Shown: positions 44,383 through 54,454, numbered from the stretch's first letter. The stretch is DNA of 64,000 bases from CAYONZ01 sp964405465 (GCA_964405465.1 CAYONZ010000011.1:1-64000), one strand, 5' to 3'. Notes: a model not told the origin generated them from the letters alone. Program-made: numbers and translations.

Positions 44383-45996
44383 TCATGCGGCGGTCCGTTT
44401 CCATTTTGAAATGAGTGCCGAAGCGATTTGGTCGAGAGGTAGCGTTTGTTGTGCAGCCCCTAATTCGATGGCAGATTTCGGCATTCCAAATACCACAGAG
44501 GTAGATTCATCTTGCGCAATAGTGAATGCTCCAGAATTTCTAAGTGTGAGCAATTCACGTGCGCCATCACTCCCCATTCCCGTAAGTAGGGCTGCAGACT
44601 TCTTCACCTCTTGAACTTTTGCAAAGGATCGAAATAGAAAGTCAACCGAGGGTTTGAATCTGTTTTCAGGAGCTTCATCTGAAAGTTGTATCTTATAAAT
44701 ACTTCCTTTTTGAGACACGGCCATTTGTTGGCCTCCTGGCGCAATATACACACAGCCGTTTCTGATGACCTCGCTTTGTTCAGCTTCTTTGACCTGAAAA
44801 GAGCAGAGTTCGTTCAGCCGATCGGCGAAGCTTTTGGTGAATGCGGCAGGCATATGTTGCACGATTAGAATCGGCGGAATATTCTCCGGTAGAGAAGAGA
44901 GAAGCTCTTTAAGAGCCTCGGTTCCCCCAGTGGATGCCCCAATTGCGATCATTTGGGAAATCTTCTGCATTTCTGAAGAAATACTGAGGTGATTCTTTCT
45001 CGATTTCTTTGTTGCATGTTGTTCTTCAGTCTCTTCTGTTGTGGAATCTAAGATTAGATTTTTAGAAGGTCTGGCTAGAGATCTCCCCGAAATTTTTTTT
45101 GGTCGCAGTTTCTCCACGTTGACTTCCGAAGCCATCTTTATTTTAGCAATGAGGGTTTCGGCATGTTCCTGAAAACGGGCCAGTTCTGGCTTTTGCACAT
45201 AATCAAGCGCACCAGCATCGAGGGCATTCATGACGGGTCCGGTGTCTTTTAGGTGGCAATCCGAAACAATGATCACAGGCATCGGATGTTCACTCATAAG
45301 TTCACGTAAATAGATGTTTCCATTTTTTTTTGGCATATGCAGATCAAGCGTCATGACGTCTGGCTTTAGATTTTCTCGTAAACGCTCTGCCTCTATGGGA
45401 TCCTCGGCTTCTCCCACGATTTCGATTTGTGGATCGCTGGAGATGACGGCTCGCAAGATTTTGCGAACTGATTGAGAGTCATCGACAATCAGAACTTTGA
45501 TTTTATTTTTCTTCTTGGTTTCCAGACCTTCTGAAAATTCACTTTCCATTTTGAGACGCAGTTCTCCAGTACTAGAATAGAATTCGATGGTGCGACCACA
45601 ATTCCCACCGATGGATTCAGCAACTATTGGAATGGCAAATTTTTGTAGAAGGTCTTTTGCTATTTGAATATTTCTCTCACCAACTGTAGGACCCTGCGAA
45701 TCAGTTTTCATTCTTGCTCCTCCCACGATTTTTGCTTGGAGATGCAGAGGATGGCTGCCAAGTTCCTTGAACCGTTTCAACATCGCTGTGAGGGAAGTGT
45801 CTCCAAAATTGAGGGGATGGCTTATCGAAGCAGATGGATTGGATTCGGGTAGTAGATAGTGATTCATCCCTCCGATTTTTTTTTGGTTGTCGAAAATGCA
45901 CACAGCAACACAACTTCCGAGAACAGTTCCTAACACTTCGCCGTTTTGAGTGACTTTTAGTTCCCCTGACTTTAGGTGAAGTATTGGTTTTCGCAT
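44383..45996 (-). CDS. CheD-CheB fusion: receptor deamidase and methylesterase
   Basis: One 537-residue protein joins two chemotaxis adaptation enzymes. Residues 1-155 are CheD, with the catalytic Cys29 (LGSCVAV) and His46 (MNHYLLP), which deamidates receptor glutamines. Residues 165-285 are a CheB receiver with the DD pair near 172 and phospho-acceptor D218 (LDLHMP). After a charged linker, residues 345-537 are the methylesterase with S355 (GASTGG), H381 (QHMP) and D477 (GMGSDG). The Met start at 45996 has AAGG upstream inside the end of cheR, whose stop is 4 bases before. An open frame upstream of 45996 overlaps cheR and is not protein-like. All catalytic residues are present. Confidence 0.92.
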   Translation of the reverse strand: MRKPILHLKSGELKVTQNGEVLGTVLGSCVAVCIFDNQKKIGGMNHYLLPESNPSASISHPLNFGDTSLTAMLKRFKELGSHPLHLQAKIVGGARMKTDSQGPTVGERNIQIAKDLLQKFAIPIVAESIGGNCGRTIEFYSSTGELRLKMESEFSEGLETKKKNKIKVLIVDDSQSVRKILRAVISSDPQIEIVGEAEDPIEAERLRENLKPDVMTLDLHMPKKNGNIYLRELMSEHPMPVIIVSDCHLKDTGPVMNALDAGALDYVQKPELARFQEHAETLIAKIKMASEVNVEKLRPKKISGRSLARPSKNLILDSTTEETEEQHATKKSRKNHLSISSEMQKISQMIAIGASTGGTEALKELLSSLPENIPPILIVQHMPAAFTKSFADRLNELCSFQVKEAEQSEVIRNGCVYIAPGGQQMAVSQKGSIYKIQLSDEAPENRFKPSVDFLFRSFAKVQEVKKSAALLTGMGSDGARELLTLRNSGAFTIAQDESTSVVFGMPKSAIELGAAQQTLPLDQIASALISKWKRTAA

Positions 45997-46000
45997 AATG

Positions 46001-46873
46001 CTACCTTCTATGCCGATAGACCGCTTCTGAGACTTGGTCGAGAGGAAGGGAAAGTCCATTGAGGCTTTCGGAGTGTCCAATGAAGATAAGGCCCCCTGGC
46101 TTTAGGTTGCGGAGCAATCGTTTGATAACTGTCTCAATGGTGGGTCGGGTGAAGTAGATGAGAACATTTCGTAAAAAGATGATGTCAAACTGCATTTCTA
46201 CAGGCATCTGACTTTCGATCAAATTGTACTGTCTAAACTTGGTTCGATCGCGAAGCTGTCGGCAAACAGTGACCTCGTCTTTCGCAGTGTTTGTGAAGTA
46301 CTTCAGGCGCAAGTGAACAGGAACTTGTTCCTCGACAATTGCTTTTTTGTAGGTGGCAGACGCAGCTTTCTGCAGTACTTCTGTGTCGATATCAGTACCC
46401 AGAATTCGATAGTTAGCCAGTTTGGGAAAATACTCCTCAATCGTCATCGCTAAAGAGTAGATCTCTTCGCCCGTTGAGCTTGCAGCTGACCAAATGTAAA
46501 TAGTCTGATCTGAGCCCTTTCTTTTTTCATTGATAAGATTAGGAATCACGCTATCTACCAGATATCTAAAGTGTCGAGGTTCCCGAAACCAGTCTGTCTT
46601 GTTTGTCGTCATGCAATTAATGAAAATATCGAATTCTTCGTCAGACTCCTTGATGAGTTTCAGATATTTTGAAAATGAAGAGAGTTGCAAAGCATTGAGC
46701 CGTTTTAGAAGTCGTGATTCAACTAAAGAATATTTATTTTCACCCAGTTCAATTCCCGTGTTTTCTTCCAAGATTTGGCGAAGCTGCTCATACACTGAGC
46801 TTGTAAGTGTTGCACTTAGCTTTGTTGATTGGGAGGGGTTGTTTTCTGCATGAACCTTGCGATGTGCCACCAT
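46001..46873 (-). CDS. cheR: Chemotaxis protein methyltransferase
   Basis: CheR (290 residues) methylates receptor glutamates using S-adenosylmethionine. It has the N-terminal helical domain (about 25-95) and the catalytic domain with WSAASSTGEEIYSL (SAM site, about 137-150), YRILGTDIDTEVL and the FLRNVLIYF motif near 225-240. It lies between cheA (2-base gap) and the CheD-CheB gene (4-base gap) and is surely co-translated. The first 25 residues are polar and poorly kept. No TPR extension is present, so this is the plain form. Confidence 0.94.
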   Translation of the reverse strand: MVAHRKVHAENNPSQSTKLSATLTSSVYEQLRQILEENTGIELGENKYSLVESRLLKRLNALQLSSFSKYLKLIKESDEEFDIFINCMTTNKTDWFREPRHFRYLVDSVIPNLINEKRKGSDQTIYIWSAASSTGEEIYSLAMTIEEYFPKLANYRILGTDIDTEVLQKAASATYKKAIVEEQVPVHLRLKYFTNTAKDEVTVCRQLRDRTKFRQYNLIESQMPVEMQFDIIFLRNVLIYFTRPTIETVIKRLLRNLKPGGLIFIGHSESLNGLSLPLDQVSEAVYRHRR

Positions 46874-46875
46874 AT

Positions 46876-48756
46876 TTATGCCGCCAAACTTTGCGAATTG
46901 AGAAGGGCAGGAACATCCAAAATGACAGCAGCACTACCATCTCCAAGAATGGTGGCTCCAGCGGCACCCTTTAGAGACTTGACCTCAGGGCCAAGAGACT
47001 TGTGTACGATACGCTGCTGACCTATGACCTCGTCGACCAAGAGTGCGCGTTTGGTTTCTCCTGTCCGTGTGACAACCAGAGTTGGCTTTATTGTGTTTGA
47101 ATTTGAAATCGTTGTTGGTAAATCATTTTGAATTCGAAGCCTTTCATTTAGGTCAACGAATGGCATGATCACTCCGTCTAATTCAATTACTTTTTCTCTG
47201 GACTGACTGACTACCCGAAGACAGTCCTTCGGCATGGTTAAAAAGCGTTCAACATCAGAGTTGGGAATCACATAGAGTTGCCCTGATACTTTAACGATGA
47301 CTCCATTGAAAATTGCGAGAGTAAGTGGAAGGCGAATCACGAACTTGGTGCCGCGACCAAGCTGTGATTCGATCGAGCAAACACCTTTGAGTTGGCGAAT
47401 TGAGTCCTTTACGACATTCATTCCCACGCCACGTCCAGAGATGTCAGTCGCGGCGTCTCTTGTTGAGAAGCCATTTGCATAGATGAGGTCGTAGGTTTCA
47501 GCTTCAGTGAGTTTCGCATCAGCTTTTATAAGACCAGACTTTACAGCTTTGCTGAAGATTCTTTCGCGATCCAGGCCCTTACCGTCATCTTCAATTTCGA
47601 GATAGAAGTATCCGCCTTTGCGAAATCCGCGAAGAGTAATCTTTCCACACGGATTCTTTCCTTTGGAGATGCGTTCTTGTTCTGCTTCAAGTCCATGATC
47701 GACTGCATTTCGAATCATATGAGTCAGCGGGTCAGCAAGAGCCTCGGCAATAGTTTTATCGATTTCATTATCTTGGCCATCGGAGATGAATTCAATTTTT
47801 TTGTTTACAGAGACAGCGGTGTCGCGAGCCGTTCGTTCCATTCGCGAAAAGAGCTGTCTGAGGCTGACCATACGAAGAGCGAGAGTCGTCTGCTGAAGAT
47901 CGTAAGTCAGCTTGTTAAGTTGGTTGATCGTTCGGAGGGCTTGTTCCTGATTTTTTTCAAGGTCATATTTGAGATGGTCGAGTGTCGCCTGAAGAATGAC
48001 CTGCTCGCCAAAGTTGTTCAGTAGGTCTTCAATTTTTTGCAGTGAGACTCTGACAAAGTCATCTTGTTTTGGCTTGTTTATGATGGCCGTTCCGGCTGCT
48101 GCCCCATTTGTCCCAAGGGAGTTCATAGAAGATTGAGCGGATATTGACTGCGCAGCTTGCATTGGAATCTGCTCGGCGGCCTGGCTTGCGACAGGTGGGT
48201 TTTCTTTAGAGATCACGGTCTCATATGATGAAATAGCATCCGCATGCGCTGGGTGTTGGATGGAAGAGTGATCGATCGAGGTCACCATCGTTGTCGCAAT
48301 TGAGCCATTCACACTAGATTGGAATGTATCTGGAGAAGGGGTGGGCGACGAGATCTTGGTATCTTGCTTTTGTACTTCGCTCAAGAGATATAGTACTTCT
48401 CGGTGATCAAGTACGGCATTGTGATCTTGCATGAGAATTTCAATATCTTTTTTGAGCCTGTCGCCACAGGCGAGTAAAACTCCGACTCTCTCGGTGGTGA
48501 GATGAATTTCTTTTGCACGGATGGCGACCAATAACGATTCGGCCTGGTGAGCAAGTGAGGAGATTTCGTTAAAACCTACCGATTTTCCTCCTCCCTTGAG
48601 ATTGTGCATCACCCGAAAGAGTGCATCAAAGGCTTCAACGTCAGACTGATTTTTTTCGAGACTCAATAGATAGGTTTCGACTTTATCGAGAAGATCACAG
48701 GCTTCGATCAAAAAACATTCTTTAATTTCCTTTAACAGTGTGTCTTGTATCGCCAT
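46876..48756 (-). CDS. cheA: Chemotaxis histidine kinase CheA, lacking a P2 domain
   Basis: A 626-residue kinase. The P1 phosphotransfer domain (1-110) has the phospho-accepting H51 in VMHNLKGGG. Instead of a CheY/CheB-binding P2 domain there is a ~110-residue Ser/Gln/Ala-rich linker (about 120-225). P3 dimerisation (about 228-300), the P4 ATPase (HMIRNAVDHGLE, FSKAV, GRGVGMNVV, LGRGTKF) and the P5 CheW-like domain (about 485-626) follow. It phosphorylates CheB and a CheY that is not encoded here. Spacing to the receptor gene is 9 bases and to cheR 2. Confidence 0.94.
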   Translation of the reverse strand: MAIQDTLLKEIKECFLIEACDLLDKVETYLLSLEKNQSDVEAFDALFRVMHNLKGGGKSVGFNEISSLAHQAESLLVAIRAKEIHLTTERVGVLLACGDRLKKDIEILMQDHNAVLDHREVLYLLSEVQKQDTKISSPTPSPDTFQSSVNGSIATTMVTSIDHSSIQHPAHADAISSYETVISKENPPVASQAAEQIPMQAAQSISAQSSMNSLGTNGAAAGTAIINKPKQDDFVRVSLQKIEDLLNNFGEQVILQATLDHLKYDLEKNQEQALRTINQLNKLTYDLQQTTLALRMVSLRQLFSRMERTARDTAVSVNKKIEFISDGQDNEIDKTIAEALADPLTHMIRNAVDHGLEAEQERISKGKNPCGKITLRGFRKGGYFYLEIEDDGKGLDRERIFSKAVKSGLIKADAKLTEAETYDLIYANGFSTRDAATDISGRGVGMNVVKDSIRQLKGVCSIESQLGRGTKFVIRLPLTLAIFNGVIVKVSGQLYVIPNSDVERFLTMPKDCLRVVSQSREKVIELDGVIMPFVDLNERLRIQNDLPTTISNSNTIKPTLVVTRTGETKRALLVDEVIGQQRIVHKSLGPEVKSLKGAAGATILGDGSAAVILDVPALLNSQSLAA

Positions 48757-48765
48757 AAATAGCTT

Positions 48766-50562
48766 CTAAAGTTTTTCCCATGCATCACTTGCGGCAGGAA
48801 GTACATCCTCACTCGATGAATCTTCCTCTGTGGCATGAGGATGATTGTTAAAGTCTACTTGTTCTTTTCTTTTTCTATTTGTTTTCGAAGACGATTTCTT
48901 TATATTTCTTGAGCTTCGGGATTTAGCGAATCGGTTTAGCTCAATGGGTAAAACATTTCCTCGACGACTTGAATTTGGAAGGTCATCTAGGTCTTCCTGA
49001 TCTTCGGCATCGTCATGATCCTGCTCTTCGCTTGATCCAGAAATTATGATGTTCATTGTTGATACAAGTTGATCGAGATGTTGGGCCTGAGCATTGAGCT
49101 GTTCTCCTGCACTTGCAGATTCCTCTGAGGTCGATGCCGTTTCCTGTGTGGCTTTGTTTATATTCTCCATAGCTGTGTTGATCTGTGAGATTCCAGAGGA
49201 TTGCTCTTTAGATGCGCGAAGAATTTGACGTGAACCGTTCAAGACACTTTCGACTTGTTTCTGGATTTGTTTAAGTGCAAGAGCTGTTTCATGAACGTAT
49301 TCATTTCCTTTCTCCACCTTGGTTCGATTTTCGTGAGCAATTTCTTGTGCGTCTTTGATGCTGTTGTTTACGATCGATGATATCTCAAGCGCGGCCTTGC
49401 CACTCATCTGTGCGAGGTTTCCAACTTCTTGTGCCACGACAGCAAAACCTCTTCCATGTTCGCCTGCTCGTTCCGCTTCGACCGAGGCATTGAACGAAAG
49501 AAGTTTGGTTTGAAACACGATCTCGTCGATGATTTCGGTTTTTTCTCCAATTTCATTGATTACCTTTACGAGCTTTTCAATGCGTCTATTGGACTCCATG
49601 ACTTCACTCATGGCGCTAGTCAGACTTTGCACCGATTCTTCGCCCTTGTTGCACTCCTCGCGAACTGTCTCAGCAACACTCAATCCGTTTTCGGCGAAGC
49701 GGACATTGTTCTCGACCATGCCACTAATCTCTTCAAGCGAGGCCGAGGTCTCTTCGACGGCACTTGCTTGTTCCGCGGCTGTACTGGCAAGTTCATGTGA
49801 TGCGGCAGAAACCTGGTGTGAAGCGGAGGATACCTGCCGGCTTGAATCTCCCAGTTTTTTTGCAATCAGACTCAAGTCTTTTGAAAGACGGGTAGCAAAG
49901 AAGAATCCAGAGATACTAAGACCCATTCCCAAAAGAATCGAAGTGGAAAAAAGTATGCGAGAGGTCTCCTTTGAGCTTTCCTCAGCCTCAGAAACTATAC
50001 TTGTGTTGCGTGCTTCAATGATCTTTGCAAGTTCAACGACATGTTCGGTGAGTTTGACAGCAACAGGTGGCATCTTGGTCATAAGAATGGCTTTGATTTC
50101 TTTTTCGTTGTTGGATGAAGAGTTTAGCTTATCGGCCTGCAATAAAAGTGAGGTGGCGGAGGTCGCGACTTCTTCGAGTTGTGGGGTAAGCAATTGAATT
50201 TGTTTGACGTGTTCTGTGGCTTGATCGACAAGTCGATATTTTTCGATCTCTCTGACTGAAGCACTCAGGGACTTTTGGAAAAGCTCAACTTTTTCGAGTG
50301 ATTTCTTTCTCTCTGGGCTTCCGCTAGGTTGGGCTAAGGCGAGCCAAATAAATCTTGGAACCGCGTTTGATGCCGCTCGAATATCTCCGAGAGTAGCAGT
50401 TAATGGAATTCGTTCTTTCCCCAGATATACGACGGTATCACTCATTTTACTTAGGCAATAGCTAGAGTAAAATGCAAGAGCGGAGAACGCGACGATAGAG
50501 AGCGCCACCAGGGTAAAAAGCTTTGCTTTTAGACTGAGATTTGATTTTCGTCGAGATGCCAT
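48766..50562 (-). CDS. Methyl-accepting chemotaxis protein
   Basis: A 598-residue receptor with one membrane helix at about 12-32, a helical periplasmic domain of four-helix-bundle type (about 35-190), a second helix near 195-215, and a long cytoplasmic coiled coil. The signalling tip reads FQTKLLSFNASVEAERAGEHGRGF (given in two parts: before and after ASVE) and contacts CheA and CheW. A clear HAMP domain is not obvious between the second helix and the coiled coil. After the coiled coil comes a ~75-residue acidic then basic tail (RRGN, KRKEQ), which does not end in a NWETF-type tether. It is the only receptor in the operon. Ligand unknown. Confidence 0.92.
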   Translation of the reverse strand: MASRRKSNLSLKAKLFTLVALSIVAFSALAFYSSYCLSKMSDTVVYLGKERIPLTATLGDIRAASNAVPRFIWLALAQPSGSPERKKSLEKVELFQKSLSASVREIEKYRLVDQATEHVKQIQLLTPQLEEVATSATSLLLQADKLNSSSNNEKEIKAILMTKMPPVAVKLTEHVVELAKIIEARNTSIVSEAEESSKETSRILFSTSILLGMGLSISGFFFATRLSKDLSLIAKKLGDSSRQVSSASHQVSAASHELASTAAEQASAVEETSASLEEISGMVENNVRFAENGLSVAETVREECNKGEESVQSLTSAMSEVMESNRRIEKLVKVINEIGEKTEIIDEIVFQTKLLSFNASVEAERAGEHGRGFAVVAQEVGNLAQMSGKAALEISSIVNNSIKDAQEIAHENRTKVEKGNEYVHETALALKQIQKQVESVLNGSRQILRASKEQSSGISQINTAMENINKATQETASTSEESASAGEQLNAQAQHLDQLVSTMNIIISGSSEEQDHDDAEDQEDLDDLPNSSRRGNVLPIELNRFAKSRSSRNIKKSSSKTNRKRKEQVDFNNHPHATEEDSSSEDVLPAASDAWEKL

Positions 50563-50580
50563 AGAAATGCCTCCGTCACG

Positions 50581-51075
50581 TTAAGCGACTTTCTGTGCTT
50601 GTTCTTGCCTTTGAATTTGATTGAGCTCGGCTGTGTTTAGAACCTTTGCCATATCGATTACGATGATCAACGGTTTGTTTTCGACCTTTGCAACGCCAAT
50701 AATATATTCGCGACTCACTTGGCTTGTGATGTTGAGCTGCCGTTCAATTTGATCGTCGTGAAGACCGAGAACCTCCTGCACGTCATCAACAATGTTGCCA
50801 ATTAAGAGTCCATCCACTTCGGTAATAATCACAGTTTGCCTCTTTGGTTTTTGTATTTGTGGATTGGTTTGGAGTGAGAGTTTCATGCTGAGATCGAGCG
50901 CTGAAATAATTCGTCCTCGAAGATTGATCATGCCGCGAAAATACCGAGGAACCTCTGGCAAGGGTGTAATTTTACTTAGTCGAATCACTTCCTTCACTTG
51001 CGAAAGTGCGATGGCGTAGTGTTCTCCTGACAAAATAAAGACCATGTACTTTCTGGGGCGTCCTTGGTTAGTCAA
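50581..51075 (-). CDS. cheW: Chemotaxis coupling protein
   Basis: CheW (164 residues) links the receptor to CheA. It is a single SH3-like double-barrel domain: KYMVFILSGEHYAIALSQVKEV, PEVPRYFRGMINLRGRIISALDL, then QTVIITEVDGLLIGNIVDDVQEV. The true start is probably TTG 51075, which has AAGGAG five bases upstream; ATGs at 51105 and 51114 lie before this site and add an unlikely cysteine-containing extension. It is the first gene of cheW-mcp-cheA-cheR-cheDB. No sigma-28 site was recognised in the 384 bases upstream. Confidence 0.9.
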   Translation of the reverse strand: MTNQGRPRKYMVFILSGEHYAIALSQVKEVIRLSKITPLPEVPRYFRGMINLRGRIISALDLSMKLSLQTNPQIQKPKRQTVIITEVDGLLIGNIVDDVQEVLGLHDDQIERQLNITSQVSREYIIGVAKVENKPLIIVIDMAKVLNTAELNQIQRQEQAQKVA

Positions 51076-51459
51076 GAGCTCTCCTTGATGTGAGCACGCA
51101 AACATGCCGACCAAATGGATATTTCGTTCATGCCAATCTTTCGGCGATGAGATTGGTGCTCTTGAGCATGCTCATTGTTGACCCAAAGAGAATTGTTAAA
51201 AAATATTGGTTTTTGTCTTTCTGGATGCAGAATTTGGGAGCAAAAAATTTGAAGGTGGCTCAAATCAGTATCATTGGCCGAGGAATGGATTTCTATGTGA
51301 GGTGGTGACTTCGCGACAAACGTGGGAGCGGTACCGCTTGTTGTTGCATAAAGCAAATTTTTTTTTAATAATTCCGTTGAGTCAAAATTGGCCACCATCA
51401 AAGGACGATGGCCAGTATCATTTGCGGCTGTTGGTAAAGCGCTAGAACGATCCCTATCT
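51076..51459. other. Upstream region of the chemotaxis operon
   Basis: 384 bases without a supported gene, between cheW and a lipoprotein gene on the same strand. It holds a 12-base perfect palindrome AGCGGTACCGCT (51327-51338) and an A/T-rich stretch around 51196-51215 that could belong to the operon promoter. Short frames here lack ribosome binding sites. Confidence 0.4.
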
Positions 51460-52695
51460 TCAAATCGTGGTCTTCAAGTAGGCTTCAGTCTGTTCACGCC
51501 AATTCATTAGCTCTTGAACTGTATTTCTCTTGTCCGGTGCTGTGATTTGCTCGTCATAAAATGCCTGATTGGCTTTCAGAGTCTCCACCATTTTTCGCAA
51601 TATATCGTGTGTTTGTGGGCTTGCACCATTCACTCTCATTGCCACACTAGCGCTGTGAGCTAGTGAAATGAATTTCCCAAAGTATTTCGCTTGCTCATCA
51701 ATCGTGAGCATTGGGCTAAGTGCCAGAATTTTATTCGGCGCTTCGTTAACCAATTTTGCGAGATTTTCTGGGATTGTGACGGGGCCAATCGAAACTCCGG
51801 CAAGCTTTTGTTGTAGGCGTCCCAGCCATTTCATGAGGGCGGTACCCATTTTTATTTGTAGAGAATCTGCGCCCCAGGCGCTGGGACCAAACTTTGGCTC
51901 CATGAGTGCTAGTGAGTCGTGAATCTCTTGAAACGATTTTCTGAGTTCAAGGCTTGAAGTGTTTTTGCTGCTAATCAGACTCTGCGTTCTCTGATAAGCA
52001 GGCCCAAATCTTTTGGCGGTTGCTGCTAAATCTTCAGCTGTAAATTGAAAGGATAGGATGTCAAAGAAGTACTTCGATTGGGTTAAGGTTTTTTGTGACG
52101 AAGCAAAATCGGCCTGATTCAGAATATCGATTTTCATGTGTACACTCTGTTGAAGCGTGAGCTGGGGTTGATCTGGATCTTCGGATGGATCACTAGGTTT
52201 AACTGATTCGGCCACAACTGGTTTGTCAGAATTCAAGGTGGCTGTGATTTTTTTTGGTTCCTCTTTCGACGGAGCAATTGCTGTAGGTGCAACTTGAGCC
52301 TTCTGACTTGAATTCGCCACTGCGCTATTGTCTTTCGGCGGAGACGGCACTTGAGTTGAGTCAGTTTTTGTAGGCACATCTAGTTTCTTAGACTCGGGAA
52401 TTATTTGCGAAGTTTGCGGGACAGGTGCAATCGTTGGTGATTTATCAGATAGCGATCTGTCTGTGTCCAGAGGGACTGACGGATTCTGCTTTTCAACAAG
52501 TAATGGAACACTCGGTTTGTTGGCGCCGTTTGGGTTTTGATCTATCAATCGACCTGTGCCGTCGGTGGCAACAGGTTGGTCTCCATTGGGTTTCGTTCTG
52601 GTGTATGAAGATTTACCACTTTGTGGTGCACAGGCAGCAAGCTGCAAAATCAGCAAAGCGAGAACTGGGGAAAGATAAGCACTTCGTTTCGACAT
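51460..52695 (-). CDS. Predicted lipoprotein with a proline/serine/lysine-rich linker
   Basis: A 411-residue protein with a lipobox (LQLAAC, Cys22) and a low-complexity linker of about 150 residues rich in Pro, Ser, Lys and Gln. The last 230 residues look like a helical globular domain (SQKTLTQSKYFFDIL onwards). I recognise no family. A long flexible linker after the lipid anchor suits a domain that reaches into or across the periplasm. It shares overall design with the HD-motif lipoprotein encoded beyond the desaturase, but the C-terminal domains do not look alike. Confidence 0.6.
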   Translation of the reverse strand: MSKRSAYLSPVLALLILQLAACAPQSGKSSYTRTKPNGDQPVATDGTGRLIDQNPNGANKPSVPLLVEKQNPSVPLDTDRSLSDKSPTIAPVPQTSQIIPESKKLDVPTKTDSTQVPSPPKDNSAVANSSQKAQVAPTAIAPSKEEPKKITATLNSDKPVVAESVKPSDPSEDPDQPQLTLQQSVHMKIDILNQADFASSQKTLTQSKYFFDILSFQFTAEDLAATAKRFGPAYQRTQSLISSKNTSSLELRKSFQEIHDSLALMEPKFGPSAWGADSLQIKMGTALMKWLGRLQQKLAGVSIGPVTIPENLAKLVNEAPNKILALSPMLTIDEQAKYFGKFISLAHSASVAMRVNGASPQTHDILRKMVETLKANQAFYDEQITAPDKRNTVQELMNWREQTEAYLKTTI

Positions 52696-53103
52696 AGACC
52701 ATCCTTTTCGAAGACCAAAATATTTTCAGTATCCCAATTTGCAAAGAGCGAGGAACTTGAGCAAGGTCTTCAGTTACATTCTAAGCAAATACTCTGCCAC
52801 GATCTAACGGACCAATTCTAGAGTCGCATCGGAAAAGCACATTTGTGCCATTGAAAGCGAAATCAAATCAGACTATTTCAAGCCGATTTACTTAGGTGTT
52901 TTCTAAATTAAATTGAATTAGTATTTCAAATTTGCTTTGCCGTGAATTGTGAAACTGTCTAAAGATTTGACAGTAGAGAGATGCTTTTATGGTGACAGTT
53001 TTTGGACCGTTAAAACTTGCCATGCGATTCTAGATCAGCAATATTCAGGTTGAAATTTGCAAAAAGGCTAGATGTGCGTGAAGACACGTGTGGAGATTGT
53101 CTA
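52696..53103. other. Intergenic region upstream of the desaturase
   Basis: 408 bases between divergent genes. ACTGTC (52954-52959) and GACAGT (52969-52974) make a 6-bp inverted repeat with a 9-base spacer, a possible operator about 130 bases before the desaturase start. The middle is very AT-rich. Nothing else is supported. Confidence 0.35.
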
Positions 53104-54360
53104 ATGACAAACAGATTAAGTGATGATGAGAAGCCAGCCAGTGTGCCAGAAAATATCCTAAAAAATGTGCCAGAGAATATGGATGTGCAAGTGAATCAAC
53201 ACAGAGGTCCATTAATTGAAACGGAGTCCGATTCTCAAAGGTCTTCTGCCAAACAAGATTCTCATCGGCTCACAGAGTTTGTGAAAAGACTCAAAGAAAT
53301 TGGAACCGCTGCGCATGCCAACACCGGCATGGCGGACTATCGACATATGCGAAAGGTACAAGCCTTGGGGCATATGTTTTTTGCTTTTGGAATTTTAATT
53401 CTATTGAAAAAAATGGTGTATGTCTCTGCGATTTTCATCGCGGTTTCGCTGATGGTGCGATGGTTGCTGATGCATCACATAGGTCATGGCGGCTACGATC
53501 GTATTCCAAATATTCCGAGTGCATATCATTCTAAAAGATATGCACTCGGTTGGCGCCGTTACGTGGATTGGTTCGATTGGCTTAAACCCGAAGCGTGGAA
53601 TTTTGAGCACAACTATCTTCACCATTATTTCACTGGTGAAGACAAAGACCCTGACCTTGTTGAAAAGAATCTTATTTGGCTCGCACAGGCCAGACGTCCT
53701 CTGTGGATGAAATACCTTATTCTTTTGTTTTTCGCAGCAACTTGGAAGTTTACATATTATTCGGCACGTACGCTTTCATATCTAAAGGGATACAACGAAA
53801 TTACTTTCTTTAATTTTTTCGATCTTCGCAAGCGTTCGCAAAGAGTGATGTGGTTCGAGTTGTTTTTGCCGTATGTGGTTTTTCACTACTTTTTCATTTC
53901 GTTGGTTTTGAATGCTTTGGTGCCAGGAATGGGGGCGCTTTATTTACAGGCCCGGATCATCGCTGAGGTCCTTCACAATGTGCATACCTTTTTAGTCATT
54001 ATTCCAAATCACTCCGGACCCGATGTCTATCGTTACCCGAGTGTGGATCCCTTGAAAAGGGGAGGATCCTCATATTATCTTAGGCAAATACTGGGTTCTG
54101 CCAATTTCTCCACCGGAAGTGAATGGGTCGATTTTTCGCAGATGTATTTGAATTATCAAATTGAGCATCACTTGTTTCCGACTCTTTCCATGTTGCAGTA
54201 TCGAATTATCCAACCAAAGGTGAAGGCCCTGTGTGCTGAGTATCGGATTCCCTACATTCAGGAGAATGTGTTTGTTCGTTTTTTTAAGATGACTCAGATC
54301 GCAACCGGACAAAGTACAATGAAGTGCGCCACTGCTGAATTTGATTTTTCTCGAATTTAA
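53104..54360 (+). CDS. Fatty acid desaturase family protein
   Basis: A 418-residue di-iron membrane desaturase/hydroxylase. Histidine boxes are HHIGHGGYD (about 123-131), HNYLHHYFTGEDKDPD (about 165-180) and QIEHHLFP near residue 345; an HNVHTF motif near 295 is also present. Several hydrophobic helices separate them. The QIEHH-type third box is typical of front-end or related acyl-lipid desaturases, though no cytochrome b5 domain is visible; the ~60-residue N-terminal tail is polar. ATG 53104 has GGAG eight bases upstream; the TTG at 53017 would add 29 odd residues. Substrate unknown. Confidence 0.85.
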   Translation: MTNRLSDDEKPASVPENILKNVPENMDVQVNQHRGPLIETESDSQRSSAKQDSHRLTEFVKRLKEIGTAAHANTGMADYRHMRKVQALGHMFFAFGILILLKKMVYVSAIFIAVSLMVRWLLMHHIGHGGYDRIPNIPSAYHSKRYALGWRRYVDWFDWLKPEAWNFEHNYLHHYFTGEDKDPDLVEKNLIWLAQARRPLWMKYLILLFFAATWKFTYYSARTLSYLKGYNEITFFNFFDLRKRSQRVMWFELFLPYVVFHYFFISLVLNALVPGMGALYLQARIIAEVLHNVHTFLVIIPNHSGPDVYRYPSVDPLKRGGSSYYLRQILGSANFSTGSEWVDFSQMYLNYQIEHHLFPTLSMLQYRIIQPKVKALCAEYRIPYIQENVFVRFFKMTQIATGQSTMKCATAEFDFSRI

Positions 54361-54454
54361 ATTTCATCCAAAAGTCAGTCAGATCACTTCGTGCAGAAGA
54401 ATTGAAGCAAACAAGTTGATGCAGACAAATTAAAATAGAACGCTAAGATCAGAC

